Positions 46,611 to 54,227 of a DNA stretch of 64,000 bases are shown piece by piece. The notes under the pieces are model-generated. The model was not told the origin of the DNA, did not search any database, and saw nothing but the letters and a program-made list of their open reading frames with translations. Position 1 is the stretch's first letter, and each line of letters opens with the position of its first letter. The DNA is from UKL13-2 sp036394575 (GTDB taxonomy: Bacteria > Pseudomonadota > Gammaproteobacteria > Burkholderiales > Usitatibacteraceae). Made by a program: the position numbers and the translations under genes. The stretch spans positions 13,815 to 77,814 of the forward strand of contig DASWEY010000002.1 of assembly GCA_036394575.1 (NCBI GenBank). The letters are read 5' to 3'.

Positions 46611-48682
46611 TGTCGGGCGGCGTGTTCGGCCGGCGCGTCCCGGTTATTTTGCAGAGCGAAGCACCGGAATGCGGTATCGCCTGCCTTGCCATGGTGGCTT
46701 CTTACCATGGCCATCTGACGGACCTGTCGGCGATGCGTCTGCGCCTGTCGCCCTCGCTCAAAGGGGTGACGCTGAAGCATATATCCCAGGTTGCCGAGAC
46801 CATGGGCTTGGCGGCACGCGGTGTGCAGGTATCGCTGGAGTCGCTGGGCAAGCTGCAATTGCCGGCGGTGCTGCACTGGGACATGAACCATTTTGTGGTG
46901 CTGACTCGCGTTTCCGGCAAGTATTTGATCGTTCATGACCCGGCGCGCGGTCGACGCAAATTGACTTTTGCTGAGGCCTCCAAGCATTACACCGGCATTG
47001 CCATGGAGTTCACGCCGACCGGCAGCTTTCGCAAGGTGGATGAACGCGAGAAGATCAGCGCCTGGCAATTGCTCAGTGTGGGCGGCGGCTTGCAGGGCAG
47101 CATCGTGCAATTGGTGTTGCTGTCTTTCGCACTGGAAGTGTTCGCGATTGCCATGCCGTTTTTTTTACAGCTGGTGGTCGACCGGGTGCTGGTCGGGCGC
47201 GACCGCGATTTGCTCAGCGTGCTTGGGATCGCCTTTTGCGCGCTGGTCATCATCCAGGTGCTGGTCACTGCGGTGCGGGCCTGGGTGGGTATCTATCTGA
47301 GCACACATTTCAACTTACGGCTGCTCACGGCGCTGTTCAACCATCTGCTCAAGCTGCCGCTGGGCTGGTTTGAAAAACGGCATATCGGCGACATCGTTTC
47401 GAAATTTCGCAGCGTCGACGTGATCCAGAAAACGCTGTCCACCACCTTTGTGGAAACCTTTATCGATGGTGTGATGGTGCTGATCACCATTGGTGTGATG
47501 ACGTTTTACAGCGCGAAATTGACGATGGTGGTGGTCAGTGCCGCGACACTTTATGCGCTGATCCGCTGGTATTTCTATTATCCGCAACGCTATGCCACCG
47601 ATGAACAGTTGGCGCACGAGGCCAAGGCCGGCACCCATTTCATCGAAACCCTGCGCGGAATGATGGCTATCAAGCTCAATCTGCGTGAAAACGATCGGCG
47701 TGTGGCCTACCAGAACTTGGTGGTTGAACATATCAATGCCGGAGTCAAGGTGCAGAATGTGGGCATCTTCCAGCGTGGCGCCAGCGGCCTGATTTTCGGC
47801 CTCGAGAGCATCATCGTCATCTGGCTGGGGGCGATGCTGGTCATGGACGGCATTTTTTCGGTCGGCATGCTCTACGCTTTTCTGGGTTTCAAGCTGGTCT
47901 TCTTGACCCGGGTGAACAACCTGGTCGAAAAGTGGAACGAATTCCGCATGCTGGATTTGCACGCCGAGCGGATTGCGGATATTGCCCTCGCCGAGGAAGA
48001 AAAGTCATCCGCAAGCGGTCCGGTATTTGTACCCGACCAGCCTGAGCCGCTCACTATTGAAACCCGCAACCTTGGCTTTGCCTACGGGCCAGAGGGATTC
48101 GCGTTCCGCAATATCAATCTCGAAATCAAGCCGGGTGAGACGGTCGCCTTGGTGGGGCCTTCCGGCAGCGGCAAGACCACGCTATTGAAAGTGCTGCTCG
48201 GGCTGCTCCAACCGACTGAGGGTCTGGTGCTGGTCAATGGGCGCGATCTGCGCGACTGGGACCTTGCCCACTATCGCGCGCGCCTGGGAGCGGTCATGCA
48301 GGAAGACCAATTGTTTCTGGGGTCGATTGCGGATGCGATTGCATTCGGTGGCGAATTCAATGTTGATGAAGTCAAGGCCTGTGCGGTGACCGCCCAAGTG
48401 GATGCCGAAATCATGGCGTTCCCGATGGGCTATTCGACATTGGTCGGCGCGCTCGGCACGACGTTATCCGGCGGCCAGAAACAGCGCGTGTTGTTGGCGC
48501 GCGCACTTTATCGACGTCCCCAAGTACTGTTCCTCGACGAGACACTGGATCAGGTCGATGCGGAACAGGAAAGTCGCATTCGCAATAATCTGGCGAGCCG
48601 TGTCTCGACAATTGTTCTGGTCAGTCATCGACCAGAATCGGTTCTATCGGCCCGACAAGTTCTGCTGCGATCTGGTACCTGA
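46610..48682 (+). CDS. C39-peptidase ABC exporter (double-glycine leader processing and export)
   Basis: A 690-residue peptidase-containing ABC transporter that cuts GG-type leaders and exports the product. The N-terminal C39 domain is complete: Cys21 in QSEAPECGIACLAMVASYHG, His94 in MNHFVVL and Asp110 in HDPARG. A six-helix transmembrane domain spans about 150-440. The ATPase has Walker A GPSGSGKT at 516-523, LSGGQKQR, FLDETLDQVD and the H-loop SHRPES. The protein stops only about 14 residues after the H-loop, somewhat short for the family. Its stop codon lies nine bases from the stop of the convergent peptide gene, with no clear terminator between. The tandem peptides at 48692-48987 are its likely substrates. 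Confidence 0.95.
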   Translation: MSGGVFGRRVPVILQSEAPECGIACLAMVASYHGHLTDLSAMRLRLSPSLKGVTLKHISQVAETMGLAARGVQVSLESLGKLQLPAVLHWDMNHFVVLTRVSGKYLIVHDPARGRRKLTFAEASKHYTGIAMEFTPTGSFRKVDEREKISAWQLLSVGGGLQGSIVQLVLLSFALEVFAIAMPFFLQLVVDRVLVGRDRDLLSVLGIAFCALVIIQVLVTAVRAWVGIYLSTHFNLRLLTALFNHLLKLPLGWFEKRHIGDIVSKFRSVDVIQKTLSTTFVETFIDGVMVLITIGVMTFYSAKLTMVVVSAATLYALIRWYFYYPQRYATDEQLAHEAKAGTHFIETLRGMMAIKLNLRENDRRVAYQNLVVEHINAGVKVQNVGIFQRGASGLIFGLESIIVIWLGAMLVMDGIFSVGMLYAFLGFKLVFLTRVNNLVEKWNEFRMLDLHAERIADIALAEEEKSSASGPVFVPDQPEPLTIETRNLGFAYGPEGFAFRNINLEIKPGETVALVGPSGSGKTTLLKVLLGLLQPTEGLVLVNGRDLRDWDLAHYRARLGAVMQEDQLFLGSIADAIAFGGEFNVDEVKACAVTAQVDAEIMAFPMGYSTLVGALGTTLSGGQKQRVLLARALYRRPQVLFLDETLDQVDAEQESRIRNNLASRVSTIVLVSHRPESVLSARQVLLRSGT

Positions 48683-48691
48683 TATTTTTGT

Positions 48692-48820
48692 TCAGGGCAT
48701 TACGATAGCTTCGCCGCCGCCGATAAGGGCCAGAGAGAAGTCATCCAGCTGGACGAGGTCATCGGCCGGGGTTTCGATGATTTCGGAAGCGATGTCGAGG
48801 GTGTCAAGTTCTTTGCTCAT
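48692..48820 (-). CDS. Double-glycine leader peptide, copy 1 (predicted EAIVMP product)
   Basis: A 42-codon gene, too short for most gene callers. The peptide opens with MSKELDTLDIASEII and ends with LALIGGGEAIVMP. Aligned on the GG-leader pattern with cleavage after the third Gly (residue 36), hydrophobic residues fall at -12 (Leu25), -7 (Leu30) and -4 (Ile33), the canonical positions. The released product would be the hexapeptide EAIVMP, or GEAIVMP if cleavage is one residue earlier. A GGAGA ribosome site lies six bases before the ATG. It is the second of two tandem copies, and its stop lies nine bases from that of the C39 exporter. I know no named family. A signal is more likely than a bacteriocin because the core is so short. 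Confidence 0.88.
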   Translation of the reverse strand: MSKELDTLDIASEIIETPADDLVQLDDFSLALIGGGEAIVMP

Positions 48821-48858
48821 GGTGATCTCCGGTAAAGTGAATAAATAATTGTTGATAT

Positions 48859-48987
48859 TCAGGGCATTACGATAGCTTCGCCGCCGCCGACCAGGGCCAG
48901 GGAGAAGTCATCCAGCTGGACGAGGTCGTCAGCCGGGGTTTCGATGATTTCGGAAGCGATGTCGAGGGTGTCAAGTTCTTTGCTCAT
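48859..48987 (-). CDS. Double-glycine leader peptide, copy 2 (predicted EAIVMP product)
   Basis: The upstream copy of the tandem pair, also 42 codons. It differs from copy 1 at five bases: four are synonymous (codons 19, 20, 29 and 32) and one changes Ile33 to Val at leader position -4. The predicted product EAIVMP is identical. Its ribosome site is AGGAGA, six bases before ATG 48987. The 38 bases between the copies hold no obvious terminator, so both are probably on one transcript starting in the 111-base gap shared with the HD-GYP gene. The codon-level pattern shows the protein is under constraint, which argues that the ORF is real. Confidence 0.9.
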   Translation of the reverse strand: MSKELDTLDIASEIIETPADDLVQLDDFSLALVGGGEAIVMP

Positions 48988-49032
48988 GGCGATCTCCTGA
49001 TGAAGTTAAGGGTTTAAACTACTGATTTGTTT

Positions 49033-49048
49033 TGTGAACTATGTCACA
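49033..49048. promoter_or_regulatory. Perfect CRP/FNR-type palindrome between the peptide genes and the HD-GYP gene
   Basis: TGTGA-ACTATG-TCACA matches the CRP consensus half-sites exactly. It is placed between the divergent start codons at 48987 and 49099. On the minus strand TTGCAC and TATGCT, 18 bases apart near 49058-49087, could be a peptide-gene promoter; the palindrome would lie just downstream of it. On the plus strand a class II position relative to the HD-GYP gene is possible. Binding by a CRP-like or c-di-GMP-responsive relative is inference. Confidence 0.6.
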
Positions 49049-49098
49049 GTGCGAAAAAGCATACTGTGGTAACTCAATGATGTGCAAGGAGTTTCTGA

Positions 49099-50979
49099 GT
49101 GGCCATTAGCGCAAATGCAACAGACAAGGCAAAAGCTGTTCTCAAACAGGCTGAGGACCTAATTGTCCCCGCGCTCAAGTCCGGGGCTTGTTCTGATCCG
49201 CGCCTGCTGGAAGCCTTGGCTGGGCAGCTTCCTTCCCTGGGGATAGACAATGAAAAACAGCTCAGGCTGATGCTTGATGCGGCGTTCTTTTTTTATGTAT
49301 CCGGAAGACCTGATCGCGGCCTGGATATAGCGGCGAAGGCACGCTCTTTCGCCCTTGAAGTGGCGGATGCAAAGGCAACGGCCGCTGCACTCACGATGTT
49401 GGGAATTTGTGCGGCAGATACGGGCAACCTGCCAATGGCGATGGAAGCATATGCCGATGCCCTTTCTCTCGCGCAAAAAAATAACGATTACTCTCGTGAA
49501 GGTAGAGTCTGGCTAAATCTGGGCGCGGCACTCATTTATAGTGGTTTATTTCGCGAGGCCATTGCCTGTTTTTCCAGGGTCGTGGAAATAGCAAAGATTG
49601 AAAAATCACTGGAATCCTCCGTTCTTGGCGCGCAGACAAATATCGCACTTTGTCATTTAAATCTTGACGAAATCAGCCAGGGCTTGGCAGCTATTCGAAA
49701 GACAATCGATCTTTTTTCGAATACGACGGACGCACATTCAATTTTGAATCGCGTTTTGGCTGAAAACTATTTCACTCGCTTGCTCATTGAAGTTAACAAC
49801 TTTGAAGGCGCCCGCGAGCATGCCCGACTCGCGCGCGAATTCGCATCCCAGTCTAAATCGCCGCGTGCCGATATTTCCGCTTCCGTTGCCGAGGGCCTGG
49901 CCGAGGTATTTTCCGGGCAGACCGATATCGGTATCTCGAGGCTGACCAGCACGCTGGATCGCGCGATAACCCTGAAGGTGACCAGCCGCGAAGTGCTGGT
50001 GGCACTGGTAAAGGCGTTTGAATACACCGGACAGCATGATCGCGCCCTGGAATACCTGAACCGCATGCTCGAGCAGCAGCGCAGGACGCAGGAGGCCAAT
50101 GTCCTGCAACATGTGAAGCGCCATTTGGCGCAATTGCATCCTGCGGACGAAAGTGCGCCGACCGAAGATGCCACCCAGGTGATCAAGAAATTGGCGACTC
50201 GCGCGGAATTACTGGAAGGCCGCGTCGCCAAACGCGAACTGAAACAGCGCGATCAGGAATTGTTCAAGGCGCGGGTCGAAGTCATGGAACGCCTGGCGGT
50301 TGCCGCCGAATTACGCGACGACTCCACCGGGGAACATTCCTACCGGGTCGGCCGCCTGGCAAGTTTGCTGGCCAAGGACGCCGGTTGCGACGAAGACATG
50401 GTTTTCATGCTCGATATCGCCGCACGCCTTCATGACATTGGCAAGGTTGGCATACCCGACGGCATCCTGCTCAAGCCCGCGGCCCTGAATTCGGCAGAAC
50501 GCGAAATCATGAAGACTCACGCCTTGATCGGGGCGGAAGTACTGGCGAAAAGTCAGATTCCCCATATGCAAATGGCGGAAGAAATCGCCCGCTCCCACCA
50601 CGAGTGGTGGGACGGTAGCGGCTATCCCAATAACCTGACGGGCACGGATACCCCGCTGGCGGCGCGTATCACCGCGCTGGCAGACGTTTTCGATGCGTTG
50701 ACGCACAAGCGTTCGTACAAGCAGGCATGGACAGTGGATAGTGCGCTGACCGAGATACTGGCATTGCGTGGCCGTCAGTTCGATCCAGAGCTGACAGACC
50801 GCTTCCTTGCCCTGGTTTCGCGGCTGCGACGCGAATATGGCGATCTGGATGCCCTCCTTGGCCAGGCCGCGCATAGTTCGCCTTTCCTGCTGGCACGCTC
50901 GAAAATTCAGGAAACGCTGCAAATCAGCCGCGATCCGACCTCGATCAGCACGCTCAGTCGCTTCGACCTGCAGCGCTGA
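49099..50979 (+). CDS. TPR-domain HD-GYP c-di-GMP phosphodiesterase
   Basis: A 626-residue cytoplasmic protein with no signal peptide or membrane segment. Residues about 60-340 are tetratricopeptide-like helical repeats (for example REGRVWLNLGAALIYSGLFR). A charged coiled-coil linker runs from about 355 to 400. The C-terminal HD-GYP domain has the catalytic His445-Asp446 in LHDIGKVGIPDG and GYP at 508-510 within HHEWWDGSGYP, so it should hydrolyse c-di-GMP. The start is GTG 49099 with AAGGAG seven bases upstream. TPR bundles are used by Gram-positive RRNPP receptors to bind short peptides. The divergent peptide genes make a similar role conceivable here, but no peptide-binding residues can be assigned. 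Confidence 0.92.
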   Translation: MAISANATDKAKAVLKQAEDLIVPALKSGACSDPRLLEALAGQLPSLGIDNEKQLRLMLDAAFFFYVSGRPDRGLDIAAKARSFALEVADAKATAAALTMLGICAADTGNLPMAMEAYADALSLAQKNNDYSREGRVWLNLGAALIYSGLFREAIACFSRVVEIAKIEKSLESSVLGAQTNIALCHLNLDEISQGLAAIRKTIDLFSNTTDAHSILNRVLAENYFTRLLIEVNNFEGAREHARLAREFASQSKSPRADISASVAEGLAEVFSGQTDIGISRLTSTLDRAITLKVTSREVLVALVKAFEYTGQHDRALEYLNRMLEQQRRTQEANVLQHVKRHLAQLHPADESAPTEDATQVIKKLATRAELLEGRVAKRELKQRDQELFKARVEVMERLAVAAELRDDSTGEHSYRVGRLASLLAKDAGCDEDMVFMLDIAARLHDIGKVGIPDGILLKPAALNSAEREIMKTHALIGAEVLAKSQIPHMQMAEEIARSHHEWWDGSGYPNNLTGTDTPLAARITALADVFDALTHKRSYKQAWTVDSALTEILALRGRQFDPELTDRFLALVSRLRREYGDLDALLGQAAHSSPFLLARSKIQETLQISRDPTSISTLSRFDLQR

Positions 50980-51063
50980 ACGGCAAGTCGTTCGACACGG
51001 TGCCAGACGTGGTGTCCTGGCGTTGACGGCATGCGCCTGTCAATTTCCGAAACACTTGCGCAT

Positions 51064-51092
51064 TTGCCGCCTACCCATGCTCGCGCTATAAT
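51064..51092 (+). promoter_or_regulatory. Predicted sigma-70 promoter for tpiA-secG
   Basis: TTGCCG (51064-51069) and a perfect TATAAT (51087-51092) are separated by 17 bases. The start point would be near 51099, about 27 bases before tpiA. Confidence 0.8.
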
Positions 51093-51125
51093 CGCAAAGT
51101 TTGTCAGCTTGCGGGATTGATTGCC

Positions 51126-51875
51126 TTGCGTAACCGTTTTGTTTTGGGAAACTGGAAGCTGAACGGGAGTTTGGCGGCAAATTCTGCGTTACTGGCGCGG
51201 CTGGCAGGCAATATTTCAGCTGCTGACGGACGGAATTGCGGAATTTGTGTGCCTTATGTCTACCTGGCGCAGGCTCAGAACCTGCTTCGGGAGAGTGTAA
51301 TCACATGGGGCTCGCAGGATGTAAGCCGTTATGAGATCGGTGCATATACGGGTGACGTCTCGGCTTCGATGGTTGCGGAATTTGGTAGCCGTCTGGCGAT
51401 CGTCGGGCATTCGGAGCGTCGTAGTCTGTTCGGCGATTCCGATGCCGTGGTTGCGCAGAAATTTGCGAGAGCAAAGAGGGCCGGGCTGATTCCTGTTTTC
51501 TGCGTGGGCGAAACTCTTGTCGAGCGCGAGTCGGGCAATACCGTGCAAGTGGTTTCCCGGCAGCTGGACGCAGTGATTGCCGCCAATGGCATCGGGTCTC
51601 TGCGGGGGGCGATTCTTGCCTATGAACCGGTCTGGGCGATCGGCACCGGCAAGACGGCAACACCGGCCGAGGCGGAAGCGGTACATGTGCAGCTGCGCCG
51701 GCACGTGGCACAGGCGGATGCCGAGGTTGGGGATTCGCTGCCGATCCTGTATGGCGGCAGTGTCAAGGCATCGAATGCGGCTGAATTGTTTTCGATGCCC
51801 AATATCGATGGTGGCTTGATCGGTGGGGCATCTTTGGTGGCAGATGAGTTTTTGGGAATATGGCGCGCGCTCTAA
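51126..51875 (+). CDS. tpiA: Triosephosphate isomerase
   Basis: A 249-residue glycolytic enzyme interconverting dihydroxyacetone phosphate and glyceraldehyde-3-phosphate. Active-site residues are visible: Asn/Lys in LGNWKLNGS, His in VGHSERRSLFGD, and Glu in AYEPVWAIGTGKTATPAEAE. The phosphate loop YGGSVKASNA follows. No ATG is available. TTG 51126 has GGGA nine bases upstream and gives the normal N-terminus; a TTG at 51117 would add three residues. Confidence 0.97.
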   Translation: MRNRFVLGNWKLNGSLAANSALLARLAGNISAADGRNCGICVPYVYLAQAQNLLRESVITWGSQDVSRYEIGAYTGDVSASMVAEFGSRLAIVGHSERRSLFGDSDAVVAQKFARAKRAGLIPVFCVGETLVERESGNTVQVVSRQLDAVIAANGIGSLRGAILAYEPVWAIGTGKTATPAEAEAVHVQLRRHVAQADAEVGDSLPILYGGSVKASNAAELFSMPNIDGGLIGGASLVADEFLGIWRAL

Positions 51876-51902
51876 ACGAGCCAGCCCCCATAAGGAAAAG
51901 CA

Positions 51903-52292
51903 ATGTTGGCAAATATCATTTTAGTTTTGCATGTGATCCTGGCAGTGTCGATCATCATCCTGGTGCTGCTGCAGCATGGCAAAGGCGCCGACATGGGGGC
52001 GGCATTCGGCAGCGGTTCTGCCGGCAGTCTGTTTGGCTCCTCGGGGGCCGCGAACTTTCTGTCACGTTCGACGGCGGTGTGCGCGACGCTGTTCTTCGTC
52101 ACCAGCCTGGGGCTGACTTATTACCACGCGCCGAAAACAGGCGTTGGCGTAATGGACGGCGTGATGAAGAACGCGCCGGTGAGCGCTCCGGCGGCAGAGC
52201 CGGCCAAAGGTGCCGCAGACAGTATCCCGGCGCCGGCAGCACCCGCGGCAGGCAGTGATACACCTGCAAAATCGCAAGAGATTCCGAAGTAA
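51903..52292 (+). CDS. secG: Preprotein translocase subunit SecG
   Basis: A 129-residue SecYEG component with two hydrophobic helices (residues about 2-23 and 55-75) flanking the conserved LLQHGKGADMGAAFGSGSAG and LFGSSGAANFLSR. The long Ala/Pro-rich tail of about 45 residues is typical of betaproteobacteria. It follows tpiA by 27 bases and shares its promoter. Confidence 0.96.
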   Translation: MLANIILVLHVILAVSIIILVLLQHGKGADMGAAFGSGSAGSLFGSSGAANFLSRSTAVCATLFFVTSLGLTYYHAPKTGVGVMDGVMKNAPVSAPAAEPAKGAADSIPAPAAPAAGSDTPAKSQEIPK

Positions 52293-52424
52293 AATTCGTT
52301 TCAAGAGTAATTGCAGTTTGTAGCGTTGTAAACCGCAGTTCGCCCGACCCGCTAAATGGTCATCACGACCAGGCGCGGAATCAGACGGGCCGATCCTGCG
52401 GATACATTTGCTGCAACCTGCTTG

Positions 52425-52509
52425 GCCGACGTGGTGAAATTGGTAGACACGCTATCTTGAGGGGGTAGTGGCGAAAGCTGTGCGAGTTCGAGTCTCGCCG
52501 TCGGCACCA
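52425..52509 (+). tRNA. tRNA-Leu (anticodon GAG), CCA encoded
   Basis: The acceptor stem GCCGACG (52425-52431) pairs with CGTCGGC (52499-52505), followed by an encoded ACCA. The D-loop has TGGTAGACAC, the anticodon stem-loop is CTATC-TTGAGGG-GGTAG with anticodon GAG, and a long variable arm is followed by the T-arm GCGAG-TTCGAGT-CTCGC. The secG-tRNA-nuoA order is common in betaproteobacteria. The surrounding 52293-52424 and 52510-52659 show no further gene. Confidence 0.97.
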
Positions 52510-52659
52510 GATTTGAGTAGGTGGAGATGCCAGCAGGTTCCGGTTAAGGGCAGTGGGTTGCATGGCCGGGGTTGTCGTGAATCCGCATTGCAGTTTGATT
52601 TTTTTGATCCCGTTCACGCTTGGCGTGAATCAATAGTTTCCAGTCCCGGTTCGAGCAAT

Positions 52660-53025
52660 TTGGAAAATTATTTCCCCATACTGATTTTCATCATCGTTGG
52701 TATCGCCATCGGTGTTCTTCCCCTGGTTGCGACCAAGGGGTTCTCCATCCTGCTGGGCAATGACAACCCCGATGCGGAGAAGCTCTCCCCTTACGAGTGC
52801 GGTTTCGAGGCGTTCGAGGATGCGCGCATGAAATTCGACGTGCGTTATTACCTGGTTGCCATCCTGTTCATCCTGTTTGACCTTGAGATTGCATTCCTTT
52901 TCCCTTGGGCCATTGTGCTGCAGGAGATCGGCTGGTTCGGTTTCTCGGCGATGATGCTGTTCCTGGGAGTTCTGGTGGTCGGCTTTATATACGAGTGGAA
53001 AAAGGGCGCGCTGGACTGGGAGTAG
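52660..53025 (+). CDS. nuoA: NADH-quinone oxidoreductase subunit A
   Basis: A 121-residue membrane subunit of complex I with three helices and the family block DAEKLSPYECGFEAFEDARM followed by FDVRYYLVAILFILFDLEIA. No ATG or GTG exists at the expected position. TTG 52660 gives a start (ENYFPILIF) matching the normal MNLENYFP by one codon, with only a weak GAG as ribosome site. An upstream in-frame ATG at 52468 lies inside the tRNA and is not credible. It opens the nuo operon. Confidence 0.9.
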   Translation: MENYFPILIFIIVGIAIGVLPLVATKGFSILLGNDNPDAEKLSPYECGFEAFEDARMKFDVRYYLVAILFILFDLEIAFLFPWAIVLQEIGWFGFSAMMLFLGVLVVGFIYEWKKGALDWE

Positions 53026-53150
53026 AAGGAAGACCGCGAGTCCGGCGTTTTGAGTCCAGGACCCGCAAAGTGCCGCGCGGTTTCGCTGCTGCGACTCCGT
53101 AGAAGGCATGTGGAGCCCGACAAAATCGGGCACAAATTTGGAGATTGGTC

Positions 53151-53627
53151 ATGCCGGAAGGTGGAGTTTCTCAGCAAGGCTTCGTCACCACATCGATTGA
53201 CACGCTGCTCAACTGGAGCCGCACCGGATCGTTATGGCCGATGACGTTTGGTCTGGCTTGCTGCGCCGTGGAAATGATGCACGCCGGCGCGGCGCGCTAC
53301 GACCTCGACCGCTTCGGCGTGGTATTTCGCCCCAGCCCCCGCCAGTCAGATGTGATGATCGTTGCCGGCACTCTGTGCAACAAGATGGCGCCCGCCCTGC
53401 GCAAAGTTTACGATCAGATGGCCGAACCGCGCTGGGTCATTTCCATGGGTTCCTGTGCCAATGGAGGCGGCTACTATCACTACTCCTATTCGGTGGTGCG
53501 CGGCTGCGACCGCATCGTACCGGTGGATATTTACGTGCCCGGATGCCCGCCGACTGCCGAGGCGCTACTCTACGGCATCATTCAGTTGCAAAACAAGATC
53601 AAACGTACCAATACCATCGCACGCTGA
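53151..53627 (+). CDS. nuoB: NADH-quinone oxidoreductase subunit B
   Basis: A 158-residue peripheral subunit carrying the terminal N2 4Fe-4S cluster that reduces quinone. The cysteine ligands are in FGLACCAVEMM (adjacent pair), SMGSCANGGG and YVPGCPPTAEALLYG. ATG 53151 has GGAG eight bases upstream; a TTG two codons earlier is less likely. nuoC starts one base after its stop. Confidence 0.98.
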   Translation: MPEGGVSQQGFVTTSIDTLLNWSRTGSLWPMTFGLACCAVEMMHAGAARYDLDRFGVVFRPSPRQSDVMIVAGTLCNKMAPALRKVYDQMAEPRWVISMGSCANGGGYYHYSYSVVRGCDRIVPVDIYVPGCPPTAEALLYGIIQLQNKIKRTNTIAR

Positions 53628-53628
53628 T

Positions 53629-54225
53629 ATGACGCTTAAGCTGGATACCCTTAAAACCGGTCTGGAAACCACGCTTGGCGACAAGCTGGCGAAACTGATC
53701 GTTGATAAAGAGCAGATCATTGTCGAAGTAAAGTCGGCGGATCTGATTGCTGCGCTAACCGTGTTGCGCGACCATCCTGCCTTTGCGTTCAGCCAGCTGG
53801 TCGATCTCTGCGGCATGGACTATGCGGAATTCGGCGGTAGCTGGGATGGGCCGCGCTATGCCGCCGTCTATCAGCTGTTGTCCCTGCGCAACAACCAGCG
53901 GCTGCGGGTCCGCACCTGGTGTCCCGATGATGATTTTCCGCTGGTTGCCTCGGCGATCGAGGTATGGGCTGCCGCCAACTGGTACGAGCGCGAAGCATTC
54001 GACTTGTACGGCATCGTTTTTGACGGACATCCTGATCTGCGCCGCATTCTTACCGATTATGGTTTTGTCGGCCATCCCTTCCGCAAGGACTTTCCAATTT
54101 TCGGCAATGTCGAAATGCGCTATGACCCCGAACTTAAGCGCGTGGTCTACCAGCCGGTCACCATCGAGCCGCGTGAAATCGTGCCTAAAGTAATCCGTGA
54201 AGACCATTACGCAGGGCGTAACTAG
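53629..54225 (+). CDS. nuoC: NADH-quinone oxidoreductase subunit C
   Basis: A 198-residue 30-kDa-type subunit of the connecting module. Its signature is WYEREAFDLYGIVFDGHPDL followed by RRILTDYGFVGHPFRKDFP, close to the family pattern. It is encoded separately from NuoD, unlike the NuoCD fusion of E. coli. It runs into nuoD with two bases between stop and start. Confidence 0.97.
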   Translation: MTLKLDTLKTGLETTLGDKLAKLIVDKEQIIVEVKSADLIAALTVLRDHPAFAFSQLVDLCGMDYAEFGGSWDGPRYAAVYQLLSLRNNQRLRVRTWCPDDDFPLVASAIEVWAAANWYEREAFDLYGIVFDGHPDLRRILTDYGFVGHPFRKDFPIFGNVEMRYDPELKRVVYQPVTIEPREIVPKVIREDHYAGRN

Positions 54226-54227
54226 AC

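Larger units (their letters stand above)
48692..48987 (-). repeat. Tandem duplication of a 129-base peptide gene
   Basis: The coding units 48692-48820 and 48859-48987 are about 96 percent identical (five differences in 129 bases), while the 38-base spacer is not repeated beyond the ribosome site. This is a gene-sized tandem duplication rather than a simple repeat. Confidence 0.95.
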
